Source: JAYQKL01 sp038142705
Lineage (GTDB): Bacteria; Pseudomonadota; Alphaproteobacteria; RS24
Direction of reading: 5' to 3'
Assembly (NCBI GenBank): GCA_965217015.1
Contig: OZ244224.1
Location: 620,001 to 684,000 of the forward strand
DNA: 64,000 bases
A program made the translations under genes and the position numbers. Under the pieces are notes generated by a model. It searched no databases. It saw nothing but the letters and a program-made list of their open reading frames with translations, and was not told the origin of the DNA. The first letter of the stretch is position 1; every line of letters begins with the position of its first letter. Positions 1 to 8,292 of this stretch are shown piece by piece.

Positions 1-944
1 GCTAACAAAATCACCAGTCCGATACCAATATAAACAAGCGCAAAAGTGATTTGCGCCTCTGTTCGCCGCGATTCAAATTCCTTATATTCACGAATAGCCA
101 GCCCCGTGCGCTCCAGCTGTGCCAGAACACGTGAATCCACATTGCGCATCACATAAAGATACGCATCTTCAAAATTGGATAATTTTAGAAGCCCCCAAAT
201 TTGCGCCCGCCCTGTTGCTGTGATAATGACAGGCTGAAATTTATCAGCTGCCTCAAAAGCTTCATCTGGTGGCACCGGCAAAGAATGTTTTGTGCGCGTA
301 TCCGCAACATCTAAAACCTTGCCTTCACGATTAACTATAATCGCTGTATTGAGTTCGCGTAAGGCGGCTTGCGCGGTTAAAAAAGAATTGAAGCGGCGCT
401 TATCGGTTTCAAAATAACCAGCCGCGCGGTTTAAGTCTGTCGCCATAACCACAGAGTCATTGCGTAAATTTTCTCGGTTTTCATCTAAATAGGCATTCGC
501 AACAAGTGAAGAATTATTGATAATGGCTTTGGTGCGGTCACTAAAATATTGGTCAAAGCCTTGATTAAGGGTCACAAGCGCAAACACCGCCACTAAAATC
601 GCTGGCGTGAGTGCCAAAATAGAAAATAAAGAAACCAGCCGGCTATGAAGCTGCGCCCCCGCCGCGCCAATTTTTCTGGCTTTGTAAATTGAATAAAGTT
701 GCAAAGCGACCAAGCCAAGCATGACAGTGACAAACACCAGATTGGTCACAAGCAAAACTGAAATAATGGTTTGGGTCGGGCGAATAGGCGATAGCCCTGT
801 CAGGATAATATAAGTGCTGATGCCGCAAAGCGCACCCCCGAGAACAATCAACCCGGAAGCGGCTGAGGGTATATTATCTAAAACCGAATTAATGCGGTAT
901 TTTAAAGACCCAAAAATAGTCCTGTCGGATTTCGTAACCTGCAT
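1..944 (-). CDS. ntrY: NtrY-type nitrogen-regulation sensor histidine kinase, N-terminal part (3' end outside window)
   Basis: Membrane sensor kinase that in alphaproteobacteria signals nitrogen or redox status to the response regulator NtrX. About 314 codons are present, open from the ATG at 942-944 to the window edge with an in-frame stop just upstream of the ATG. The protein begins MQVTKSDRTIFGSLKYRI and has hydrophobic segments at about residues 30-50, 56-80 and 100-125, then a long extracytoplasmic stretch (SLVANAYLDENRENLRND, LRELNTAIIVNREGKVLD) and a fourth membrane segment at the window edge (YIGIGLVILL). This is the NtrY layout; the HAMP, PAS and kinase domains would lie beyond position 1. 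It is separated from metG by 149 bp, so it probably has its own promoter. The family call rests on remembered NtrY architecture and sequence. Confidence 0.8.
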   Translation of the reverse strand, partial: MQVTKSDRTIFGSLKYRINSVLDNIPSAASGLIVLGGALCGISTYIILTGLSPIRPTQTIISVLLVTNLVFVTVMLGLVALQLYSIYKARKIGAAGAQLHSRLVSLFSILALTPAILVAVFALVTLNQGFDQYFSDRTKAIINNSSLVANAYLDENRENLRNDSVVMATDLNRAAGYFETDKRRFNSFLTAQAALRELNTAIIVNREGKVLDVADTRTKHSLPVPPDEAFEAADKFQPVIITATGRAQIWGLLKLSNFEDAYLYVMRNVDSRVLAQLERTGLAIREYKEFESRRTEAQITFALVYIGIGLVILL

Positions 945-1093
945 TCAGATCAACTCAAGCTTTTTAAGCGTCCCTTTTGTAGTATCCCACGAGCTTATTT
1001 AATGAGACAGCGAAAACATACATTTCGCGGTACCTCATAATTTATGTGATAATTAAGCAACAAAAGTTGCGCTAAAGCAACAATATTTTGTGA

Positions 1094-2638
1094 TTATTCT
1101 GATATTGCGGCTTCCAAACGCGGGAAAACCGCCGCTGGTTTGGGTAATTCACCCCCGCCTGCCAAACGGCCTTTTTCGCCTAAATAAGAAAAATCGCGCG
1201 CATTTTTTGCAATTGAAAGATAATCCAGCAATTGATTGCCACCGGTTGGAATAACCGGCAAAAGACAAATTGCCGCTTGGCGCACGATTTCTGCAGTCAC
1301 ATAAAGCACAGTGGCCATGCGTTCCGGATCCGTCTTTTTCAACGCCCAAGGTTCTTGCTCGGCAAAATAACGATTGGCATCAGAGACCAATTTAATCACA
1401 TCAGCCAAATAATCTTGAATCGCATAATGCTGCATATGCTGACGACACAATCCTAAAAGCCCATCAGCTTGTTTGAGAAGCGCCAAATCATCATCTTCAA
1501 ATTTTGGATTTTCGGCCAGCTTGCCGTCACAATTTTTGGCAATCATCGATAAGCTTCTTTGCGCCAAATTGCCAATATCATTGGCTAAATCCGCATTCAC
1601 GCGATTGACGATAGCTTCGTCGCTAAAGCTGCCATCTTGACCAAAACTTACCTCGCGCATGAAAAAATATCGCACCGCTTCAACACCATATTGCGCAACA
1701 AGGTTTTTGGGGTCCATCACATTACCGAGGGATTTTGACATTTTCTCCCCCTTCACCGTCAAAAAACCATGCGCAAAGATTTGTTTGGGCAAGGCCAAAC
1801 CCGCCGACATTAAGAAAGCGGGCCAATAGACAGCATGGAAACGCGTAATATCTTTCCCAATCACATGTAAAGAAGCGGGCCAATATGCTCCCATATCATT
1901 CGGATACCCCAATGCAGTCAAATAATTGGTCAACGCATCAACCCAAACATAAACCACATGTTTTGGATTATCTGGTACCGGCACACCCCAATCAAAACTT
2001 GTCCGCGAAATGGATAAGTCTTTCAAACCAGATTTCACAAAAGAAACAATTTCATTACGCCGTGAGTTAGGTTGTAAAAAGTCTGGCTGGCTCTCAAAAT
2101 GTGCCAATAATTTATCCTGATACGCCGAGAGCTTGAAAAAATAGCTTTCCTCTTCAACCCATTCTACCGGCGTGCCTGTGGGGGCTATTTTTTGGCCATC
2201 TTCATTCTCGGTCAATTCATTATCGGCATAAAAAGCCTCATCACGAACCGAATACCAGCCAGCATAATTATCTTTATAAATATCGCCCGCCGCTTCCATT
2301 TTTTGCCAAATCGCCTGAACGGCATCATAGTGACGCTCTTGTGAAGTGCGGATAAAATCATCATTCGAACAGCCCAGCATTTCAACCATATCTTTGAAAT
2401 GCGGGGTCAACTCATCAGCCAAAGCGCGCGCGGTTTTGCCCTGTTCACGGGCGGTTTGAAACATTTTTTGGCCGTGGTCATCAGTGCCGGTCACAAATTT
2501 CACATCACGGCCATCAAGCCGGTAAAACCGTGCAATAACATCTGTCGCAATGGCTTCATAAGCATGGCCAATATGCGGCGGGCCATTGGGGTATGAAATC
2601 GCAGTCGTTATGAAAAATGGTGTTTTCAAATCACTCAT
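1094..2638 (-). CDS. metG: methionyl-tRNA synthetase
   Basis: Class I aminoacyl-tRNA synthetase that charges tRNA-Met in the cytoplasm. The HIGH motif is at residues 22-25 (PPHIGHAYEA) and KMSKS at about residues 298-303 (GEKMSKSLGN), followed by the C-terminal anticodon-binding helices. At 514 residues it is the compact form without the C-terminal tRNA-binding extension. The segment that carries zinc-knuckle cysteines in many MetRS enzymes reads GWYSVRDEAFYADNEL here and has no CxxC pair, so this is a zinc-free type. It starts 8 bp downstream of holB and probably belongs to the rlpA-dac-tmk-holB-metG transcription unit; tmk-holB-metG is a common alphaproteobacterial order. Confidence 0.97.
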   Translation of the reverse strand: MSDLKTPFFITTAISYPNGPPHIGHAYEAIATDVIARFYRLDGRDVKFVTGTDDHGQKMFQTAREQGKTARALADELTPHFKDMVEMLGCSNDDFIRTSQERHYDAVQAIWQKMEAAGDIYKDNYAGWYSVRDEAFYADNELTENEDGQKIAPTGTPVEWVEEESYFFKLSAYQDKLLAHFESQPDFLQPNSRRNEIVSFVKSGLKDLSISRTSFDWGVPVPDNPKHVVYVWVDALTNYLTALGYPNDMGAYWPASLHVIGKDITRFHAVYWPAFLMSAGLALPKQIFAHGFLTVKGEKMSKSLGNVMDPKNLVAQYGVEAVRYFFMREVSFGQDGSFSDEAIVNRVNADLANDIGNLAQRSLSMIAKNCDGKLAENPKFEDDDLALLKQADGLLGLCRQHMQHYAIQDYLADVIKLVSDANRYFAEQEPWALKKTDPERMATVLYVTAEIVRQAAICLLPVIPTGGNQLLDYLSIAKNARDFSYLGEKGRLAGGGELPKPAAVFPRLEAAISE

Positions 2639-2646
2639 ATGGGCTT

Positions 2647-3759
2647 TTACATCCTTCCAAGAACAGCTTTACGAATAAGCGTAAAACACTCAAGAATTGT
2701 CTGCTTTTTGTCTAAATTCAGGGCGTCTGCCTGTCGAAATAAATCAGTGGTCTTTTCCCATACATCGAGCCAATGTTCAAGATGCGAGCTTTGCAAAAAT
2801 TTAGCAACTGTTTCAGCTTCACCTTCAAATAAAACCGGTGCTGGCGTCCCACGCGCAGCTGTCAGAGTAAGACTATGCAACCAGTCTGTTAAAAAGTTTT
2901 GAAAAAGCTGATATTTTTTCCCAGAGCGCGCATCGGACATACGCCCTGCCAAATCGTGCAACATCACGCCATCAGCATTTGGCAAACTGGCCAATACATC
3001 AACCATATTGCGATAAATATCCAGCCCCTCATTTTCAACAATATCAAGGGCAAGCCCGACGCTGCCACTTGCAAGATAAGCCGTTGCCTGCCGCGATTGC
3101 GCTTCTAAATCAGGCCGCAAATCCGCCAATAAATTCTCAAGGGTTGGTGTGTCCAAGCTGGTCATGGGGATTTTTTGACAGCGCGATTTTATAGTTGGCA
3201 ATAATTTTCCTGGTCGATGCGAGACCAAAAACATCATGACCTTATTAGCAGGCTCTTCCACTGCTTTTAGTATCGCATTGGCCGCTGACCTGTTCATCTC
3301 ATCAACACTGTCAATAATGCACACACGCCAACCGCCCATGGCTGGTGTTTTTTCTAAAAATGTAATCAGCTCACGCGCACGCTCAATCGGTATATCATTC
3401 TTAAATTTACCAGTTTTGAAATCATAATTCCGGTTCAGGATAAATAGGTCAGGATGCGCGCCGCGTTCAATCAATTGCACAATTTCTTCCGAAAACCCCT
3501 GACTTAAATCATCACCAATATGGTCTGGTTGCAAACCATTAGGGTTGGATAAAATAAACTTGGCCGCATGATAAGCAAAACTCGCCTTACCGATACCTTT
3601 TGCACCCGTTAAAAGCCACGCATGGTGAAGTCGGTTATGCGCAAAACCCTGCATGAACTGGCGCGCTGTCTCCTCATGTCCATAAAGCGTTTGGCACAGG
3701 CGGGGGGATTGCTCCCCATCAATATCAATATATTTGTCCTCATCAAACTTAACGGCCAT
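2647..3759 (-). CDS. holB: DNA polymerase III subunit delta'
   Basis: Subunit of the clamp-loader complex that places the sliding clamp on DNA at the replication fork. The 370-residue protein has a RuvB/AAA+ fold: a Walker A-like loop (LLTGAKGIGKASFAYHAAK, about residues 49-67), a HPDLFILNR segment, the helix IDSVDEMNRSAANAILKAVEEP typical of delta' (quoted in parts: DSVDEMNRSAANA and LKAVEEP) and the SRC motif (IKSRCQKIPM). These match HolB rather than DnaX, which would be longer. Its start overlaps the end of tmk by 11 bp, indicating translational coupling. The pairing with tmk upstream and metG downstream is conserved in alphaproteobacteria. Confidence 0.95.
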   Translation of the reverse strand: MAVKFDEDKYIDIDGEQSPRLCQTLYGHEETARQFMQGFAHNRLHHAWLLTGAKGIGKASFAYHAAKFILSNPNGLQPDHIGDDLSQGFSEEIVQLIERGAHPDLFILNRNYDFKTGKFKNDIPIERARELITFLEKTPAMGGWRVCIIDSVDEMNRSAANAILKAVEEPANKVMMFLVSHRPGKLLPTIKSRCQKIPMTSLDTPTLENLLADLRPDLEAQSRQATAYLASGSVGLALDIVENEGLDIYRNMVDVLASLPNADGVMLHDLAGRMSDARSGKKYQLFQNFLTDWLHSLTLTAARGTPAPVLFEGEAETVAKFLQSSHLEHWLDVWEKTTDLFRQADALNLDKKQTILECFTLIRKAVLGRM

Positions 3760-4390
3760 CTGTACTCACTTGCCATTTTGTTGTGATGGCTTCGATAATT
3801 TGGGTTGAGACCTGCTCAATTGGCTGTGCCGCATCAATAATTATAAATCTGTCAGTCTCTGCCTGCGCGAGTGTTAAGAAACCGCGCCTTATGTCCTCAT
3901 GATAAGCCTCACCTTTGCTTTCAAAGCGCGCCGCACCGCCCCGTTCGGCAGCGCGTTGCAGGCCTGTCTTGACATCTAAATCGAGCAAAAAAGTCAAGTT
4001 GGGAACCGTGTCTTGAATAATTGGCGCTTGCAACGCGTCAATCACATCCAAGCCAAGCGCGCCAGCAACGCCTTGATAAGCGCGGGTGGAATCCATATAG
4101 CGGTCACATAAAACCCACTTCCCCTGCGCCAAAGCTGGGCGTATCATTTCTTCTAAATGCACAGCACGGTCTGCCAACATCAACAGCGCCTCTGCCATTG
4201 GCGGCCATCTATCCGCCGCACCGTTTACCAATAATTCACGCAGAGCTTGACCATTTTCCGTGCCACCGGGTTGGCGCGTTGTTAAAACCTGATGGCCATT
4301 TTCCTCTAAAAAAGCGGCCACATGTTTTATCTGAGTGGACTTACCAGCCCCCTCGCCCCCTTCAAAGCTAATGAAACGGCCAGCAGTCAT
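3749..4390 (-). CDS. tmk: thymidylate kinase
   Basis: Phosphorylates dTMP to dTDP with ATP, the last specific step of dTTP synthesis. The protein of 213 residues is normal length. It has the P-loop FEGGEGAGKST at about residues 9-19, the substrate-binding TRQPGG motif, the DRYMDSTRAYQG motif and an arginine-rich LID segment (RAAERGGAARFES). It is 3 bp downstream of the carboxypeptidase gene and overlaps holB by 11 bp, so it sits in the middle of a tightly packed operon. Confidence 0.97.
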   Translation of the reverse strand: MTAGRFISFEGGEGAGKSTQIKHVAAFLEENGHQVLTTRQPGGTENGQALRELLVNGAADRWPPMAEALLMLADRAVHLEEMIRPALAQGKWVLCDRYMDSTRAYQGVAGALGLDVIDALQAPIIQDTVPNLTFLLDLDVKTGLQRAAERGGAARFESKGEAYHEDIRRGFLTLAQAETDRFIIIDAAQPIEQVSTQIIEAITTKWQVSTDGR

Positions 4391-4393
4391 TTG

Positions 4394-5547
4394 TTAGTCG
4401 CCAAACAGAATATGGCCAAGTGCTGTCAAGGAACGCCCAAACAAACCCTCACGCTGTATCGTAGCATTGGTGACCAATGGCACTTCTTGTGTTTCTGCGC
4501 CAACAAGGCCAGGCACTGTCATGCGCAGCGTACCGACCACACTGCCTTTTTCAACCGGCGCCATAAGTGGTTTGTCATAAGTTGCGGTGACAACCATGCG
4601 CCGTTTGCCCCGATGCGGCAGTAACACTTTAAAGTCTTTTGCTGTGGTCAGTCCAACGGTTGAAAACTCACCCTGCCATACTGGTACACGCATAAGCTCA
4701 TCACCAGCCGTCACAAGTGTGTCAAAAGAAAAGGCTCGAAACCCCCAATTCATCAATTTTGAGGCTTCACGGGCGCGGTCACGCTTTTCAGCCAGACCAT
4801 TTATCACCAATATGAGCCGACGGCCATTTTGCTCAGCAGATGCCACCAAGCCATAACCAGATTCCTCTGTATGGCCAGTTTTCAAACCATCAGCGCCAAT
4901 ATTGGCATAAAGCAAGGGGTTGCGATTAGATTGTTTAATCCCGTTCCAAGTGAAGCTGCGCTCTGCGAACATGCCATAATAGTCAGGAAATTCATTTATC
5001 ATATGCCGCGATAAAACAGCAAGGTCGCGGGCTGTTGTTTTATGTTCGGGGTCAGGCCAGCCCGTTGAATTTTTGAAAGTTGAGTTCACCATGCCCAAAT
5101 CAATGGCACGGTCAGTCATCATATCAGCAAAAGCCTCTTCACTGCCCCCAAGCCCTTCTGCCAAGGCAATGCTGGCATCATTGCCTGACTGGATAATGAC
5201 ACCGCGCAATAAATCCTCTACGGAAACATCAGAGCGCGCATCTAAAAACATTGTAGAACTACCAGACTTCGAACCACCCCGACGCCATGCATCATCACTA
5301 ACGCGGAAAGTCTCATCGAGTGAAATACGGTTTTCCTCAAGCGCCTCAAACACCATTAAAACCGTCATAAGCTTGCTCATACTGGCAGGGCTCATCAACA
5401 CATCAGCGTTTTTTTCATATAAAACAATGCCGGTTTCAGCATCCATTAACAGCGCAAATTGCGCGCGCGTATCAATCGCTTTCGCAGGGGTCAGCCCGGC
5501 ACCGAAACTGATAATGCCAGGATCAACAGATACAAATAACGCTTCAT
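4394..5547 (-). CDS. dacC: D-alanyl-D-alanine carboxypeptidase (penicillin-binding protein 5/6 family) with an apparent frameshift in the signal peptide
   Basis: Periplasmic serine peptidase of the DacA/DacC/DacF group that trims the terminal D-Ala of peptidoglycan stem peptides. The catalytic domain has SxxK (SMSK), SxN (IIQSGNDASIALAEG) and KTG (GLKTGHTEESGYGLVASA), and a C-terminal PBP5-like beta domain (from about FDTLVTAGDELMRVPVWQG). The catalytic frame has an internal ATG at 5446, but that start would cut off the export signal and the first strand. A well-placed start is the ATG at 5545-5547, 10 bp after the rlpA stop and behind an AAGGA site; it encodes a good signal peptide (MKRYLYLLILALSVSVPG) that hits TGA at 5491-5493. 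One added base near 5494 would join it to LTPAKAIDTRAQFALLMDA in the catalytic frame. I therefore annotate one gene with a one-base frameshift: mutation, sequencing error or, less likely, recoding. Confidence 0.85.
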
Positions 5548-5557
5548 GGTATCGTCC

Positions 5558-6502
5558 TTATTCTTCTATAATATAGCTATCTTGATGGCCTCTAGAGAGG
5601 ACTTTATCAGCAATTTCCTTAGCGTCAAAACGTGAATTTACAGGGCCAATGCGCACCCGAAACAAATCCATACCGCCACTAAATACTGTTTCAATATCCA
5701 CCTCGCCTAAGCCTTGCATGCGTTCAGCCAGACGCGCAGCTGAAGTTTGCTCTGAAAACACCCCCACCTGCACATAATAATCACTTTGTTTCAAAACTGA
5801 GGGGCGTTTGCCCGTGCTTTGCGGGTCAAGGTCAACAGCTTCCACACCTGTTTTGGGCGCGGCTTTCACATATTTGACGACCTCAGGTGTTTCAGGCTTG
5901 TCCAAAACATATGTTTCAGGCTCACTCCCCGATATAATATTGCCCTTTTCATCATAAAGCGCGGCTTTTTTCAGATACCGCACTCGAACATAAGCTGTGC
6001 CTTTTTGTTGAAACCCCAAAAGTTCAGCTGCGCGTTTCGACAAGTCAATTTCGCGGTTTTTCTTAAAGGGCCCCCGATCATTCACCCGCACAATGAGCTT
6101 GCGCCCATTTTCCAAATTAGTGACCTCAACCATAACAGGCATGGGCAAGGTCGGGTGCGCAGCGGTGAGCAGGTTCATATCAAATATTTCACCATTTGCT
6201 GTACGACGCCCCTGAAAATTCGGGCCATACCAAGAGGCCGTGCCACGATTATCATAAGCCGTATCTTCTTTAGGGTAATACCAATCGCCAGCAATTTGAT
6301 AGGGTGTGCCAACTTTATAAACGCCGCCCGCGGCTGTGCGGCGCGATTGTTTTGCCAATTCAGCGCCAAATTGTAACTCAGAGCAGCCCATAAGCAGGAA
6401 CCCAGACAACAAGCTGGCTTTGATAAAGGACAGACTGAAAAGGCTTGATATGCCCCAATTTGGTGTGAACCAATATAAAGTTTTTAATACAGAAAAACGC
6501 AT
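5558..6502 (-). CDS. rlpA: RlpA-family septal-ring lytic transglycosylase, SPOR domain lipoprotein
   Basis: Envelope protein that cleaves denuded glycan strands and helps daughter-cell separation. From the chosen start the protein is about 314 residues with a lipoprotein signal ending LLMGCS, a double-psi beta-barrel domain (RGTASWYGPNFQGRRTANGE, VRVNDRGPFKKNREIDLS with the conserved Asp) and a C-terminal SPOR domain (YYVQVGVFSEQTSAARLAER to the end). The ATG at 6500-6502 follows an AAGAGG ribosome site at a good distance; an ATG 21 bp further upstream lacks one. The carboxypeptidase gene starts 10 bp after its stop, so the two wall-remodelling proteins are probably made together. Confidence 0.93.
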   Translation of the reverse strand: MRFSVLKTLYWFTPNWGISSLFSLSFIKASLLSGFLLMGCSELQFGAELAKQSRRTAAGGVYKVGTPYQIAGDWYYPKEDTAYDNRGTASWYGPNFQGRRTANGEIFDMNLLTAAHPTLPMPVMVEVTNLENGRKLIVRVNDRGPFKKNREIDLSKRAAELLGFQQKGTAYVRVRYLKKAALYDEKGNIISGSEPETYVLDKPETPEVVKYVKAAPKTGVEAVDLDPQSTGKRPSVLKQSDYYVQVGVFSEQTSAARLAERMQGLGEVDIETVFSGGMDLFRVRIGPVNSRFDAKEIADKVLSRGHQDSYIIEE

Positions 6503-6773
6503 CGAGACCTCTTGGCGCTGCATGCAGATTTACACTATAGAGATTCGTTAGGACTTCGAAACCTAACAACTAAAACCCTAATTCTGGAACATGGCATCAA
6601 AAAATGTCGAAATCATGAAAGTTTTAGAAATTCGCGGAAAATGTGAAGAAAGCGACACTGCCATCTTGCTTTTTTAGAAACATCGGATATAAAACTCATC
6701 TAAATGAATATGCCCGACCATGTTTTTTCACCCACATTTTATGTGACAATATGGTTTTGATATGGGTCGTTAA
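6503..6773. other. intergenic region between rlpA and tRNA-Ser
   Basis: About 270 bp of AT-rich sequence between divergent transcription units. It must hold the promoter of the rlpA-dac-tmk-holB-metG unit on the minus strand and that of tRNA-Ser on the plus strand. I see no convincing gene, repeat or regulatory RNA in it. Confidence 0.4.
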
Positions 6774-6863
6774 GGAGAGGTGGCTGAGTGGTTGAAAGCG
6801 GCGGTCTTGAAAACCGTTGAGCGTTTGCGCGTTCCGGGGGTTCGAATCCCTCCCTCTCCGCCA
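6774..6863 (+). tRNA. tRNA-Ser(UGA)
   Basis: Acceptor arm GGAGAGG pairs with CCTCTCC, followed by G and an encoded CCA. The anticodon loop CTTGAAA gives anticodon TGA. It has the long variable arm expected for a class II tRNA (between the anticodon arm and GTTCGAATC) and totals 90 nt with CCA. Confidence 0.96.
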
Positions 6864-7091
6864 TTACCCTTTATTTTCAATATATTATAAGCTGTCTCTT
6901 AACCAAAAGATTGCCTTATTTGACGCTATTTTCAGCTACCCTTTCTCCACTGAGACGCTTAATTTAAAAGCATCAAAAAATGATGCCCCGCTGCGGGTTA
7001 TTTTTTGAATTGGCTTTCAGCACAATACACAGTAAATTTGAAAGCATATTTGTTGCAAAAAGCATGTCTAAAATTTGATGGCCTTTAATCC

Positions 7092-8201
7092 ATGTCTAAA
7101 AACACCTCATATCCCAAAAAACTAAGTGATTATAGCAATTTCGATTATCTCGACTCGCTTGAAGGCCTGCCTCAAACCGAACCCCCGAAAGTCAACCGTC
7201 TCTCCATTGCCTATGCAAAAATTTTATTCCCAGGCCTCGCCTGCGTGATGACGATTTCGCTGGCGGCAATATTCTTGGCTGGCCATTACACTGCGCCTGC
7301 CGTGTTTTTTGCCCTTTTACTGGGGCTGGCCGTCAATTTTCTGTCTCAAATAGAAGACACAAAAGCCGGCCTTGATTTTGCGGCCAAAGATTTGCTGCGC
7401 ATTGGTATTGCCATTTCAGGCGCGCAAATCACATTTCAGGAAATTCAGTCACTCGGTCTCAATGTTGCCTTTGGCGTATTGGCAGTGGTCGCGCTGACCT
7501 TTTTCTCTGGCATTGTCTTGGCACGGCTTTTTGGCCTGCAAAAAGAACTGGGGGTGCTGGCGGGGGGCGCGGTGTCGATTTGTGGCGCCTCTGCCGCGCT
7601 GGCGGTTTCTGCCGTCTTGCCGCAAAGCAAAACCCTTGAGCGCAACACAATTTTCATCATTGTATGTGTCGCCACTCTATCCACCATTGCTATGATTGCT
7701 TATCCCCTGATTAGCCTTGAAATGAAACACACTGACATTCAGTCCGGATTGTTTTTTGGCGGCTCAATTCACGATGTGGCGCAGGTTTTAGCCGCAGGCT
7801 ATTCTGTTTCTGACACGGCGGGCGAAGTCGCTACAGTCACAAAATTATTACGCGTGGCGCTTTTATTTCCAATTGTGTCTCTTATCGCGATTTATTTCAG
7901 TCGGCGCATGAGCGCGGGCGAAGAGGCACAAGACGGCAAAGGCCCGCCTAAAATCCCGTTTTTCTTAGTTGCTTTTCTCATCGTGGTCGCCCTCAACTCT
8001 TTCGGGGCAATACCTGAACTGGCTTCTGGTTATCTTTCTCAAGGCGCGCGAATTTGTCTGGTGCTGGCCGTTGCCGCATTGGGGGTTAAAACAAGCTTTG
8101 AAGCGTTGCGCGAAATTGGTATGCGCCCCTTACTGATGGTGGTCACACAAACGGTCTTTATGGCGGCACTGATGCTCGGTTTTATTGCCTTGCGCGGCTA
8201 A
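7092..8201 (+). CDS. YeiH/UPF0324 family putative anion (sulfate) exporter
   Basis: Polytopic inner-membrane protein of the family annotated as putative sulfate exporter. The 369 residues contain about ten hydrophobic segments after a 40-residue soluble N-terminus. The signature AGGAVSICGASAALAVSAVL (about residues 156-175), the GSIHDVAQVLAAG segment and the C-terminal ARICLVLAVAALGVKTSFEALR are typical. The preceding 228 bp after tRNA-Ser carry no recognizable gene. It stands alone, with the DUF3604 gene 90 bp downstream. The substrate is not proven for most family members, so only the family call is firm. Confidence 0.9.
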   Translation: MSKNTSYPKKLSDYSNFDYLDSLEGLPQTEPPKVNRLSIAYAKILFPGLACVMTISLAAIFLAGHYTAPAVFFALLLGLAVNFLSQIEDTKAGLDFAAKDLLRIGIAISGAQITFQEIQSLGLNVAFGVLAVVALTFFSGIVLARLFGLQKELGVLAGGAVSICGASAALAVSAVLPQSKTLERNTIFIIVCVATLSTIAMIAYPLISLEMKHTDIQSGLFFGGSIHDVAQVLAAGYSVSDTAGEVATVTKLLRVALLFPIVSLIAIYFSRRMSAGEEAQDGKGPPKIPFFLVAFLIVVALNSFGAIPELASGYLSQGARICLVLAVAALGVKTSFEALREIGMRPLLMVVTQTVFMAALMLGFIALRG

Positions 8202-8292
8202 TCCAGCAATTCCATAAATTCACCCTTTTATTATTTACACCTATTTCAATAATAGCTATTCTATAAAGGGATAAATGATAGGAGTGATAACA

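Noticed and set aside
1058..1079. Alternating GCAAC/GTTGC motifs near the ntrY-metG gap
   Set aside because: The stems are only five base pairs, no T-run follows, and the position is not downstream of a stop in a useful orientation.
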